Below, in pieces: positions 1 to 8,251 of a stretch of 64,000 bases of DNA. Within the stretch, counting starts at the first letter, position 1. Each line of letters opens with the position of its first letter. This DNA comes from Gp6-AA40 sp035711805 (GTDB lineage: Bacteria > Acidobacteriota > Vicinamibacteria > Vicinamibacterales > UBA2999), in contig DASTBV010000147.1 of assembly GCA_035711805.1 (NCBI GenBank), forward strand, positions 1-64,000, in the 5' to 3' direction. Position numbers and translations under genes: made by a program. Under the pieces are notes generated by a model. The model saw only the letters and a list, made by a program, of their open reading frames with translations. It searched no databases and was not told where the DNA came from.

Positions 1-768
1 AAGGAGGCACTCGAAGAGCTCCGGACGGCGGTGGACCTGCGGCCCAACTACTGGCTGAACCACCAGGCGCTCGGACTCTTTTTCTATGGAAACGGACAGC
101 TGCCGGAAGCGATTGACGTCTTCACGCTCCTGACGAAGCTCAAGCCGAATGATGCGAACCCATTTCAGCAACTCGGCGCGATGCACCTGGCCCAGGGTAA
201 TGTCTCTCTAGCGCGCCTGAACTTCGAGCAATCCATCAAACGGCGCGCGAATGCCGGGGCGTTCGCGAACCTGGGCACGATTTCTTATTACGAGCATCGA
301 TACGACGAAGCGGTCCGCGAATACGAAGAAGCGGTGAAGCTGGAGCCGACTGTCGCGGCGCACCGCGGAAATCTGGCCGACGCGTATCGGAAGGTCGGGC
401 GCCCGGCCGATGCGCGCGTTGCCTACCTGAAGGCGATCGAACTCGGGGAGCTGGCGCTGAAGGTGAACGCAACCGATGCGACGCTGGTGTCGCGACTGGG
501 CGTGTATTACGCGAAGGTCGACTCGCCGAGGCAGGCGGCGGAGTACGCCGACCGGGCCGCCAAGATGAATCGAACGGATCCGGACGTGCTCTACCTACGA
601 GCCGTGGTCCTCGCGCTAATCGGACAGCGGGACGCGGCGGTCAAGCAATTGGAGGACGCGATTCGTCGCGGCTACGCGTTTAAACTGGCGCTCGAGGACG
701 ACGATCTTTCATCCCTGCGGTCGCTCCAGGCCTTTCAGCGCCTTGCCGCGACGGTGAAACCTCAATGA
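1..768 (+). CDS. TPR repeat protein, C-terminal part (5' end outside window)
   Basis: The reading frame is open from base 1, and the first codons (KEALEELRTAVDLRP) already form half of a TPR helix pair, so the GTG at 31 is internal and the true start lies upstream. About 255 residues are visible. They hold at least five TPR units with the usual W/LG/Y/A/P spacing, for example YDEAVREYEEAVKLEP. No signal peptide or catalytic domain is in view. In Acidobacteriota a TPR tail ending in a motif like AIRRGYAF...LEDDDLSSLR often closes a Ser/Thr kinase or adenylate-cyclase-like sensor, so this could be such a tail; that is inference. It is followed at once by a strong hairpin. Confidence 0.85.
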   Translation, partial: KEALEELRTAVDLRPNYWLNHQALGLFFYGNGQLPEAIDVFTLLTKLKPNDANPFQQLGAMHLAQGNVSLARLNFEQSIKRRANAGAFANLGTISYYEHRYDEAVREYEEAVKLEPTVAAHRGNLADAYRKVGRPADARVAYLKAIELGELALKVNATDATLVSRLGVYYAKVDSPRQAAEYADRAAKMNRTDPDVLYLRAVVLALIGQRDAAVKQLEDAIRRGYAFKLALEDDDLSSLRSLQAFQRLAATVKPQ

Positions 769-782
769 GCGTTGGGTTGCCC

Positions 783-816
783 GGGTGGCCTGAGTCACAC
801 CGCACTCAGGCGACCC
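783..816. terminator. Hairpin after the TPR gene, probable bidirectional terminator
   Basis: GGGT-G-GCCTGAGT, an 8-nt loop, then ACTCAGGC-G-ACCC forms a 13-bp stem with one G:G mismatch. It lies between the convergent stops at 768 and 834. There is no T-run on either side, so intrinsic termination is only probable. Confidence 0.55.
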
Positions 817-833
817 AGGCCAGTTAGACGGCC

Positions 834-1412
834 TTAACTCGGCGGAGGCCCGCAGGTACTGCAATTGACGATGATGACCGGATCCGGACCCGCAGGCGTG
901 TCGCCGATGTAGACCTGGTACTTGTGGGCGATGAGGGAACCGACATCCATCGGATCGCTGGACACGGTGCCCTCGATGACCCCGCCGGGGTTCGCCGTCA
1001 GCTTCTTCATCGCGGCCGCGCCCATCACGTCGGTCTTGAACCGCAGGTTCACGTCCGACATGTTCAGGCTTTCACACTTGTCGTCGTCGTTCCCACCGTT
1101 GTTGACCTTGACGTGCCACATGATCTTGGTACCCGTCGCCGTCGTGGTACCCGTCCGCGCACCGATTCGTTCCGTCCCGACGATCCCCACGCAGTCGGTG
1201 TTGTACTGACCCGGCGCCGTTCCCTTGTGGTGATTCTTCGTGAAGTAGATCCACGTTTGCTTCGTGCCTGCCGGCGATGTCGTCGGCTCGCTTGGCGCAG
1301 GCGGAGGTGCGGGTTCAGCCGCCGCCGAGGGCTTCTCGGTCGCGCTTTCGTTTCCGCACGACACTCCCGCCGTCGCAGCCGCCAGCGCCGCGATGAGAGC
1401 CAGCATCTTCAT
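834..1412 (-). CDS. Hypothetical lipoprotein
   Basis: The protein has 192 residues. The N-terminus is a lipoprotein signal with a GVSC lipobox (Cys about residue 19), followed by a Glu/Pro/Ala-rich linker (about 22-50) and a compact C-terminal region without a family I recognise. That region has six cysteines, including a CSTC motif near the end. The ATG at 1412 has a very strong Shine-Dalgarno (GAGGAGG). It is the last gene of a three-gene operon with 1426-2271 and 2268-4067, all predicted lipoproteins. Function unknown; probably anchored to a membrane and facing the periplasm. Confidence 0.75.
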   Translation of the reverse strand: MKMLALIAALAAATAGVSCGNESATEKPSAAAEPAPPPAPSEPTTSPAGTKQTWIYFTKNHHKGTAPGQYNTDCVGIVGTERIGARTGTTTATGTKIMWHVKVNNGGNDDDKCESLNMSDVNLRFKTDVMGAAAMKKLTANPGGVIEGTVSSDPMDVGSLIAHKYQVYIGDTPAGPDPVIIVNCSTCGPPPS

Positions 1413-1425
1413 GACCGTCCTCCTC

Positions 1426-2271
1426 TCAAGGAACTCTCCATACCATCAGGTTGACGGTGAAACGTGCACCTTCAACCTGTCCGACGTTCGTACCCTGCTG
1501 GACGCCGGTGCTCCCCAGGATCCGCACCACGACGCCGCTGCCGACTGGACTCACCTGGCCCATGGCGAGATCCATGGGCTTCAAATTGGGACCGCTGATC
1601 TGCACGGGCAAGCCGGGCTCATCGCGCTGTCCAACCGTGAAGTTGAACAGCGGGATGGCGACGTTTTGAACGGGCGCATTCCCGCCCTGCATCACGTGCG
1701 CGATACCGCCGCCGCCCGCCGTGCGTATCGCGATCACATCGTTCGGCACCTGCGGGAGCTGCCGCGCGCGGTAGGCCACGTCAACCATGTCGCCGGCCAT
1801 CACCGCGAGCTGCTTCGTATCGACACGCACCAGCAGCGTGAGCGTCCCGAGCTTTCCTGGCAGGGTGAGCTCGATACGCTCGCCGGTCTTGTCAACGCTC
1901 GCGACTCGAGCGGGCCCCGTATAACTCGCGAACGGGTCGTTGGGGTAGACCAGAATCCGGATCTCGTTCCGCACACCTTCGGGAATCGTGATCTGCGGCG
2001 CCGGCGCCGGGGCCGGCTGCGACGGTGCGGCGGGCGCCTGACTGCGTGCACGTTGTGCGACTGGATCCTCGAGAACTGGAACACGCTGCAACCCTGGGGT
2101 GTCGCCCCTGTCCGCAGCGTCCTGCCATAGTTGCTTCTGTTCGGCGGTCACCGCCACTTCCGACGAATTCCGGGCGGCCTCGGCAGCCTGGCGCTCAGGC
2201 GAATCGCAGCCAACGGCCAGGGCCAGCGCGATAATTCCCGCCGACGCGTCCCATCGTCCGTAGGAAGTCAC
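1426..2271 (-). CDS. Hypothetical lipoprotein
   Basis: The 281-residue protein starts with GTG and has a short lipoprotein signal ending ALAVGC. A low-complexity stretch follows (about residues 22-95, Ala/Pro/Gln-rich, PAPAPAPQ), then a folded domain that I do not recognise. The body is rich in beta-strand-like segments (IELTLPGKLGTLTLLV) and looks like a periplasmic binding or assembly domain. The GTGA start/stop overlap with the upstream protease gene indicates translational coupling. The stop lies 13 nt before the next gene and next to its ribosome-binding site. Confidence 0.72.
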   Translation of the reverse strand: MTSYGRWDASAGIIALALAVGCDSPERQAAEAARNSSEVAVTAEQKQLWQDAADRGDTPGLQRVPVLEDPVAQRARSQAPAAPSQPAPAPAPQITIPEGVRNEIRILVYPNDPFASYTGPARVASVDKTGERIELTLPGKLGTLTLLVRVDTKQLAVMAGDMVDVAYRARQLPQVPNDVIAIRTAGGGGIAHVMQGGNAPVQNVAIPLFNFTVGQRDEPGLPVQISGPNLKPMDLAMGQVSPVGSGVVVRILGSTGVQQGTNVGQVEGARFTVNLMVWRVP

Positions 2272-4067
2272 GGGACGAGATTCCCGTTCTTGGCCGGACC
2301 GTCGAATATCAGGAACCGCCAGTTTGCGAAGTCTTCGACCGTGGCGAATACCGAGTCCGGGTCCACGGTGTTCCAGTCGACCTCCGTGCCGCAGATGGAC
2401 GAACCAGCCGGCGGCGTCGGCCGCATGACCAGCCTGCCCATACCCTCCGAGTAGTCCACGATCGTATTAACGTTTTCGCTGACCGAACCGGACGCTTCCT
2501 TGGCGTCCTTGTCGGCGTAATAGAACGGCAGGCACGTGGCCGTCGCCAGGCGGACAGCGTCCGGCCACGCGGTTCTGAACAACCAGCTGTACGACATGAC
2601 GCTCAGGTAGTTCGGCTTGTAGACCGGATCATCCTCGCCGCCGGCATGGAGCTGACGCAGGTTGTGACCGAGCTCGTGCGCCAGGACTTCGATCTTCGAT
2701 CGCGGCGTGTGATACGACGGCACGAACTCGTCGAACGCGATGATGAAGTCGTCGCCGGCGTCGCTGAATCCAGCCAGCGTGTTGACCTGATACCGGCCCC
2801 AAACTCCGTAGTGATAGATCTTGCCGCGCTTCTTGTCGTCGAAGTTGTGCTTTTTGAGCGTCGAGAAGCGGACCTCGCTGTCCTCGAACGGGTCAGGCTC
2901 GTTGTTAGGAATCTGGCCGCCGATGTCGAAGATGGTCGTCCTGAAAGTGCAGAAGTCCTTCCCTCCGGGGTGTGTCAGACAAGGCTTGCCCGAATGGTCG
3001 ATCGCCAGGTGAATTCCCTGGGCCTCGCCGATGTTCAAAATTGGCGCGGACGCGAACATCTGCTCCAGGGCATTGAACACGGTCGAATCGGGATTCCCCG
3101 ACTTGTCGCGGTCGGGACGATTCTTCACGTCGTCCATGATGTCGAGCTCGACGAAGACGTCCCTGCGGTGCGGGTCGGCGCCTAACATCGGCAGATTGAC
3201 GTCCACGACGCCGTCGCCTTCAGCGTCGAAGCCGGCCGTCTCCCATGTGTCGAGCAGGCTGTCACCGTCGCTGTCGAGGGTGGCCGCGTCGGTCGGCAGG
3301 ACGTACGCGAAAGGCTCGCTCTGGAGGTTGTCGAGATTCGTGGCGACCAGCCAGATGCGCTGTCCCGCCGGGCGGAGGCCCGGTATGACGATGGCGGAGC
3401 TGTAGTGATAGATCGGATAGTCCATGTCGTTGTGCGACACGTCGAACCAGTCGTTTCGCAGGACTCTGTGGCTCGCGGTGGCCACCGGCGTGAGCGGCGC
3501 CGTCATGCTGTCTTTCACCGAGACGATCGTGCCGACGTCCAGGTTGGCTCCCTGGACGTACAGCGTCGTGCGGACACCATTCGGCTCGAACGTCGCCCCC
3601 GCGATCGTCACTGCGTCGATGCGAGGTGGGGGATACGCGCGCGTCGCCGGCCCGGGCGGATGCGGAACATTGATGGGCCCCGGCGCGGACGGAACGGTGA
3701 ACGTCATCGGCTTCGATTGGGCCGCGCCTTTCCGCACCACCACCGTGTGGGCGCCCGCCGCGGCGCCGTGCGGCACGGAAAACATGTACGCGCCCAGGAA
3801 CCCGCCAGGAAGGACCTTCTGAGTGGATTTCCCCAGGTCCCACACGATCTCGGCGAACGCGAGGTCGTCACCTTTGATGACCACCACATCGTGCGGATGC
3901 CCTTCCGCAGGGTCGAGCATCGTGATGTTCGGAGTGGTCGAACACGCGGCAAGGCAAGCCGCTCCCAACAACAGCATCGGCAGCCAATAACCCGGCAGGG
4001 AAGCCGGGGGGTGCCGATGTCTGCTCGCGTTCACCAGCGAGTGACGCCCAGCGGAAACAAAAGTCAC
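2268..4067 (-). CDS. Lipoprotein metzincin-like zinc protease with TIG-like and TSP3-type calcium repeats
   Basis: The 599-residue protein has a lipobox CLAAC about 40 residues in. An IPT/TIG-like Ig domain follows (about 46-125), with a second Ig-like stretch at about 150-190. A calcium-loop motif DSDGDSLLDTWE begins near residue 265, and further acidic loops (AEGDGVVDV, DRDKSGNPDS) follow. The zinc site HELGHNLRQLH is at 464-474 and a Met-turn-like SVMSYS has its Met at 491, the hallmark of metzincin endopeptidases. Expected role: a surface-tethered secreted protease. It heads a three-lipoprotein operon. The GTG start has a TATAAT only a few bases upstream; an internal start nearer the hydrophobic stretch is possible. 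Confidence 0.8.
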   Translation of the reverse strand: MTFVSAGRHSLVNASRHRHPPASLPGYWLPMLLLGAACLAACSTTPNITMLDPAEGHPHDVVVIKGDDLAFAEIVWDLGKSTQKVLPGGFLGAYMFSVPHGAAAGAHTVVVRKGAAQSKPMTFTVPSAPGPINVPHPPGPATRAYPPPRIDAVTIAGATFEPNGVRTTLYVQGANLDVGTIVSVKDSMTAPLTPVATASHRVLRNDWFDVSHNDMDYPIYHYSSAIVIPGLRPAGQRIWLVATNLDNLQSEPFAYVLPTDAATLDSDGDSLLDTWETAGFDAEGDGVVDVNLPMLGADPHRRDVFVELDIMDDVKNRPDRDKSGNPDSTVFNALEQMFASAPILNIGEAQGIHLAIDHSGKPCLTHPGGKDFCTFRTTIFDIGGQIPNNEPDPFEDSEVRFSTLKKHNFDDKKRGKIYHYGVWGRYQVNTLAGFSDAGDDFIIAFDEFVPSYHTPRSKIEVLAHELGHNLRQLHAGGEDDPVYKPNYLSVMSYSWLFRTAWPDAVRLATATCLPFYYADKDAKEASGSVSENVNTIVDYSEGMGRLVMRPTPPAGSSICGTEVDWNTVDPDSVFATVEDFANWRFLIFDGPAKNGNLVP

Positions 4068-4081
4068 TGAATGGGGCGGGA

Positions 4082-4087
4082 ATTATA
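4082..4087 (-). promoter_or_regulatory. -10 hexamer TATAAT of the metzincin operon
   Basis: TATAAT on the minus strand would place transcription start near 4075, about 8 nt before the GTG at 4067. No clear -35 is visible. Confidence 0.5.
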
Positions 4088-4174
4088 GTCGAGACAGCAG
4101 ACGAGGCAAATGGATCGAAGGGGTCGGCGTGCCGGGCGACGAAGAAGCGGCGACGGGCGCTTGATTTGAATCAG

Positions 4175-5044
4175 TTAGAAGGGTAGAGGCAGCCGACGCC
4201 GACGGTAGGCCGCAAGCGCCAGACCGCATCCCATCAGGAGGACGGTGGAAGGCTCCGGTACCGAGACGGGCTCCTGCAATTGCGTCACGCTCGCAGTCGA
4301 TCCGCCCGCATTCAATGCGGCCGCGCCGCCGGCTCCAAGACCGGGGAACTGGGCAAGCGGAAACGCCGGCCCGCCAACGGGGATGCCGGCGCCGAAGAAG
4401 GGATTGGCCTGAGCCTGCGGTGGCAGGAGCGGTACGCTGGCGATGGATGCGGTCGTACCGTCAGACGAGCGGAGTCCCCCGCCGTTGCTGCTCGAGTCCA
4501 GCAGCGAATTCTGGGCATAGCTCGGGGTCCCCCCGCCGGATGAAGGGAAGCCACCGCCCCCGCCGCCAGCCCCGGAGAAGCCGCCGGCGCCCCAACCCGA
4601 TCGACGGCTGGACGGCGCCGCGCCCGACGACGAGCCGTAGCCGAGTGAAGCTCCGGACCGAACCCACGATCCCGAATCGGTCACAAGCGGCGCGAACGCC
4701 GAATGGGATTGCCCGTACCAAAGTGGGTCGAATTCGAGGTCGCTTATCGCCGGGTACTCGGGCGGTTCGCTCGGGGAAGGAGAAACGACGTGCCCGAACG
4801 GTTCCTCCCCACTGGTAGACGGCGATGCCGCCGGCGTAAATGCCGCCGACGCCCCTGAGGTGAACGGGCGGTTGTCAGTGCCGGAGAGGAGCGCGTATTT
4901 GGAATCAGTCGGCAGGGCAAACGAACTGGAGCTGGGACCAGGATTTCCCGCCGCAAGAGACTTTACGATCAGGGCTGCCGCAAGAATGACGACGAGGTTG
5001 ACGGTAGCGAGGATCAGACCCCGGACGCTTTGGCGTTTCCTCAT
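4175..5044 (-). CDS. PEP-CTERM sorting-domain protein
   Basis: The 289-residue protein has a basic N-terminus and a signal-like hydrophobic stretch (about 9-31). The long middle is low in complexity and rich in Gly, Ser and Pro (GWGAGGFSGAGGGGGGFP). The C-terminus is a textbook PEP-CTERM tail: VPEPSTVLLMGCGLALAAYRRRR. Known biology: such tails are recognised by exosortase in the inner membrane and the protein is exported, often as part of a matrix or surface polymer. No exosortase gene lies in the window. It is a monocistronic gene. The body has no domain I can name. Confidence 0.85.
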   Translation of the reverse strand: MRKRQSVRGLILATVNLVVILAAALIVKSLAAGNPGPSSSSFALPTDSKYALLSGTDNRPFTSGASAAFTPAASPSTSGEEPFGHVVSPSPSEPPEYPAISDLEFDPLWYGQSHSAFAPLVTDSGSWVRSGASLGYGSSSGAAPSSRRSGWGAGGFSGAGGGGGGFPSSGGGTPSYAQNSLLDSSSNGGGLRSSDGTTASIASVPLLPPQAQANPFFGAGIPVGGPAFPLAQFPGLGAGGAAALNAGGSTASVTQLQEPVSVPEPSTVLLMGCGLALAAYRRRRLPLPF

Positions 5045-5182
5045 CTGTCGTTGCTCTCCCAGGCTCGGCCGTTCGTCGGCAGTAACACCTGTGCAAGTTG
5101 CCTGCCCCTGACCTGCGCGTTTTAACAGGGGATTTTGGTTGGGGTTGCGGCGGCGGCGCTATAAACCCATGTCGAGAAACAT

Positions 5183-5470
5183 TCAGTCAACCTCGACTGT
5201 CCGCTTCTCTTGATCGCGGTCAACGGACCAGGACCGGGCGAGGGCCGCGGTCAGCTCGCGATGCGTCATCCGCAACTCGTCGATCCGGCGTGACAGCGAA
5301 TTTTGATCGGCTCCGGGCTCGGCAATCGCGTTCAGCATCCGCGCAAGGTAGATGTCCGATAACGCCGCGGCGCGATGGGCGAGGCGCCCGCGCGCGTGGC
5401 GCAGCGGCGACGCCGGCAGGAGGCGGCTGAAGGTGCCGTCGAGCGCGATCCAATGGCGGGTAGCAGACAC
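5183..5470 (-). CDS. Possible small hypothetical protein
   Basis: A 95-residue frame from a GTG at 5470 reads like a soluble helical protein (for example LSDIYLARMLNAIAEPGAD and LSRRIDELRMTHRELTAALA). It fills the otherwise empty 5045-5563 interval. I see no Shine-Dalgarno, and the frame can be extended upstream only by overlapping the divergent gene at 5564, so it may be spurious. The rest of the interval (5045-5182 and 5471-5563) shows nothing definite apart from leader and promoter space for the flanking genes. Confidence 0.3.
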   Translation of the reverse strand: MSATRHWIALDGTFSRLLPASPLRHARGRLAHRAAALSDIYLARMLNAIAEPGADQNSLSRRIDELRMTHRELTAALARSWSVDRDQEKRTVEVD

Positions 5471-5563
5471 CGCAAGGAGTCTATCGCGAAGCGCTTTGCG
5501 TTGTAAAGTTAGCGCGAGGCGCGGAACCCCGGCTGAGGTTAGGACCCCAGCGATAATGCGGAG

Positions 5564-6139
5564 ATGCGACTGAACACCTCTTTGTTTCTGACCCTGGCGC
5601 TCGGCGCCTGCCTGCTGTCCGCGAGCCCGGCCGCGGCGCAAGGGTTCATCAGCCCTTTCCTGGGCTTTGATTACGGCGGCGACTCCGGCTGTCCCACCGC
5701 AAGCGACTGTGAAAACAAGCACAGCAACCTCGGTGTCGCCGGCGGCAAGCTTGGCGCGATCGCGGGCGCCGAAGTGGAGTTTGCCTACGCGCGCGATTTC
5801 TTCGGCGACACGCCAGGCGTGGACACGAGCGTCCTCACCCTGATGACGAACGTGATCGTCGGGCCGCGCATCGGAGCCATCCGGCCCTTCGTGCTCGGCG
5901 GTGTCGGGTTAATCAAGTCACACGTCGAGCTGGACGCCGGCAGCCTCCTCGATTCGAGCAACAACTTCGGATGGAACATCGGCGGCGGCGTGATGCTGAT
6001 GTTCGGGGAGCATGTCGGTGTGCGCGGCGATATCCGGCGCTTCAAGTCGTTTCAGGAGATCAGCATTCTCGGCTTCGACCTCAGCGACGAGAAGCTCACC
6101 TACAACCGGGCGAGCGCCGGCCTGGTACTGGCGTTCTAG
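5564..6139 (+). CDS. Outer-membrane beta-barrel protein
   Basis: The 191-residue protein has a clear Sec signal (LFLTLALGACLLSASPAAAQ), with cleavage probable after AAAQ. The mature part shows alternating amphipathic strands and glycine turns typical of a small eight-strand OmpA/OmpW-like barrel, and it ends in the aromatic LVLAF expected for BAM recognition. A short CPTASDCENK loop carries two cysteines. It is convergent with the esterase gene, with two bases between the stops. Specific transport function unknown. Confidence 0.78.
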   Translation: MRLNTSLFLTLALGACLLSASPAAAQGFISPFLGFDYGGDSGCPTASDCENKHSNLGVAGGKLGAIAGAEVEFAYARDFFGDTPGVDTSVLTLMTNVIVGPRIGAIRPFVLGGVGLIKSHVELDAGSLLDSSNNFGWNIGGGVMLMFGEHVGVRGDIRRFKSFQEISILGFDLSDEKLTYNRASAGLVLAF

Positions 6140-6141
6140 GG

Positions 6142-6918
6142 TCAGCGTGGGGGAGACCAGCCGGGCAGCGTCGCGAGCACGTCGAAGAAGGCCCGGACCT
6201 GTGGATCCCACACCTCCCACCCGTGGCCGCCGGGTACTTCTTTCAGCTCTGATCGAATCTGGCGTTTGCGCAGCTGCGCGGCAAGGTCGCGGCTTGCCGC
6301 GATGACCGGATCGGCCACGCCGCACGCGATGTAGAAGTACGGCGCGGAGTCAGGCATCAGGGCCGCGGCGTGCGCTCCGACGTCGCGCGGGCGGTTGCCC
6401 GTGGACAAGGCCGCGCTGATCGCCCCCACGGCGCCGAACACATCCGGCCGCTTGACGCCGAGAAGCGTCGCACCGTACCCACCCATCGAGATACCGGCGA
6501 TCGCGCGCGCACGCCTGTCGGTCACCGTTCGGTAGTGCGAGTCGATGTAGGCGGGCAGCTCGCGCGCCAGGAAATCCTCCACGGGAGCCGGTTCATCGCC
6601 GCGCGCCGTAAACAGGAACGGCTGAAGATGCGGCATGACCACGATCATGCGGCGCAGGGACGCATCGCGGGTGAACCAGCCGCGCGCGGGGAAGGCGGTG
6701 TGGTTCTGGGTTCCGCCGTGCAGCAGGTAGAGCACCGGGTATCGGAGCGCGGTGGAGTCGTAATCCGCAGGAAGCAGGACGGCGACGGTGGCCTGCCCGT
6801 GGGCCGATTCGAAGCGAACGGTGCGCGCCGTCTGTGACCGGGCGACTCCCGCGCTCGAGGTCAGCGCCGCTGCCACGAGCACCGGAATCAGCGTGGAGCG
6901 CTGCGAAAAAATCCGCAT
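6142..6918 (-). CDS. Secreted esterase of the EstD/PHB-depolymerase-like alpha/beta fold
   Basis: From the ATG at 6918 the product is 258 residues with a signal peptide (MRIFSQRSTLIPVLVAAALT). It carries the esterase (PF00756-like) pattern: a YPVLYLLHGGTQNH oxyanion region and the nucleophile elbow GISMGG with Ser about 144. A late His in GGHGWEVW probably completes the triad. Likely role: periplasmic or secreted hydrolysis of acyl esters. I prefer 6918 to an upstream in-frame start at 6954, because the signal peptide begins at 6918 and a TACAAT -10 would give a 2-nt leader there. It is divergent from the peroxidase gene. Confidence 0.82.
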   Translation of the reverse strand: MRIFSQRSTLIPVLVAAALTSSAGVARSQTARTVRFESAHGQATVAVLLPADYDSTALRYPVLYLLHGGTQNHTAFPARGWFTRDASLRRMIVVMPHLQPFLFTARGDEPAPVEDFLARELPAYIDSHYRTVTDRRARAIAGISMGGYGATLLGVKRPDVFGAVGAISAALSTGNRPRDVGAHAAALMPDSAPYFYIACGVADPVIAASRDLAAQLRKRQIRSELKEVPGGHGWEVWDPQVRAFFDVLATLPGWSPPR

Positions 6919-6926
6919 GGGCGCGC

Positions 6927-6936
6927 ATTGTACAAT
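6927..6936. promoter_or_regulatory. Overlapping divergent -10 hexamers (ATTGTACAAT)
   Basis: The palindrome ATTGTACAAT provides TACAAT on both strands. On the minus strand it predicts a start near 6920, two bases before the esterase ATG. On the plus strand it predicts a start near 6943, giving the peroxidase gene a 45-nt leader that contains a small CCCCT-TGA-AGGGG hairpin (6962-6974). Confidence 0.5.
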
Positions 6937-6987
6937 CGTGTGTTCACCCGGCACGAAGACACCCCTTGAAGGGGCGCCCTACGAAAT

Positions 6988-8055
6988 ATGAAGTCCCTGA
7001 GTTGCGCCGCGTTCGTCTTCCTGCTCGTCGCCGCCTGCCGCACGGCGCCGCCGGCGTGGGAAGCCGCGAATCCGATCAAGCCGCTCCCGGCCGGTCCGCT
7101 CGGCACCGAGATCGATCTCACGGCATTGCCGCAGCCGCCGACGCCTGAGCGCGTCCGCCTGGGACGATGGCTTTTCTACGACAGGCGATTGTCGGGCGAT
7201 AACACGATCTCGTGCGCGAGCTGTCATCGGCCGGAGCACGCGTTCTCCGAACCGACGCCCGTTTCGTCCGGCGTCGGCAACCAGCGGGGTGGGCGCAAGG
7301 CGCCGAGCTTCGTCAACCAGGCGGTCACGATCTACCCGCACTTTTTCTGGGACGGCCGTGCCGGCTCGCTCGAAGATCAGGCACTCGGTCCGATCGCGAA
7401 TCCAATCGAGATGGGCAGCACGCATCAGACGATGGTGGAGACGTTGACGCGGATTGACGGCTACGCGCGGTACTTCAAGGAGGCGTTCGGCACGCCCGAG
7501 ATCACCAAGGAACGTGTCGCCAAGGCGATTGCCGATTACGAGCGGACGCGGATGAGCGGAAACTCGCCGTGGGATCGGTGGCGCTACAACCGTGAGGAGA
7601 ACGCGGTTTCCGCGCAGGTCAAGGCCGGGCACGAGCTGTTTCAGGGCAAGGCAAACTGTGCGCAGTGCCATCTCGGCAACAACTTCACCGACGGGCAGTT
7701 CCACAACATCGGCGTCGGCTGGACGGCGGCGACGAAGACGTTCAAGGACGAGGGCCGCTGGGCGATTTCGAAGGATCTCGGCGAAGAGGGGCGGGCAGGC
7801 GACCGGGGAGCGTTCAAGACCCCCACGCTGCGCGAGGTCACCCGGCATGCGCCATACATGCACGATGGATCGGTTGCGACACTGCGCGAGGTCGTGGAGT
7901 TCTACAACCGCGGCGGCGAGAAGAATCCGTGGCTCGACGCCAAGATCAAGCCGCTGCATCTGACCGAGGCGGAGATCGACGCGCTCGTGGCGCTGATGCA
8001 GGCGCTCGAGGGCGAGGGCTATCAGGACACCCCGCCGGCGAGTTTTCCGCAGTAG
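6988..8055 (+). CDS. Di-haem cytochrome c peroxidase family lipoprotein (CcpA/MauG type)
   Basis: The 355-residue protein starts with a lipoprotein signal (lipobox LVAAC). It has two c-type haem sites: CASCH at about 76-80 and CAQCH at about 224-228. The surrounding sequence is typical of bacterial di-haem peroxidases (LFYDRRLSGDNTISC, FFWDGRAGSLEDQALGP, FKTPTLREVTRHAPYMHDG). Known role: reduction of hydrogen peroxide with electrons from periplasmic cytochromes, or a MauG-like oxidation. Membrane-anchored and periplasmic. It is transcribed away from the esterase. Confidence 0.9.
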   Translation: MKSLSCAAFVFLLVAACRTAPPAWEAANPIKPLPAGPLGTEIDLTALPQPPTPERVRLGRWLFYDRRLSGDNTISCASCHRPEHAFSEPTPVSSGVGNQRGGRKAPSFVNQAVTIYPHFFWDGRAGSLEDQALGPIANPIEMGSTHQTMVETLTRIDGYARYFKEAFGTPEITKERVAKAIADYERTRMSGNSPWDRWRYNREENAVSAQVKAGHELFQGKANCAQCHLGNNFTDGQFHNIGVGWTAATKTFKDEGRWAISKDLGEEGRAGDRGAFKTPTLREVTRHAPYMHDGSVATLREVVEFYNRGGEKNPWLDAKIKPLHLTEAEIDALVALMQALEGEGYQDTPPASFPQ

Positions 8056-8214
8056 GCACCCCTGAAGGCGCCCCACGCAACCGCGACAACCCAGGCTACC
8101 CAGGCAACCCCTCACGGCAGCGATTTGGCAGTATCGTTGGCCGATGAGACGGGCGCACGCTTTTGCGCACCGGATCCGTGGTCGATCTGACGGTTCTGTT
8201 TCTGGAGGCGTAGT

Positions 8215-8232
8215 GTCCGCCTTCAGGCGGAC
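8215..8232. repeat. 18-bp palindrome GTCCGCC-TTCA-GGCGGAC
   Basis: A perfect 7-bp stem with a TTCA tetraloop in the leader of the 8252 gene. An identical copy lies at 22875-22892 and a one-pair variant at 18067-18084. Confidence 0.7.
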
Positions 8233-8251
8233 CTGGACGCAAGGAGGACGC

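Noticed and set aside
8060..8120. ACCCAGGCTACCCAGGCAAC words as a full hairpin element
   Set aside because: I see only one arm here, and also at 36839-36880; without an inverted partner these are at most half elements.
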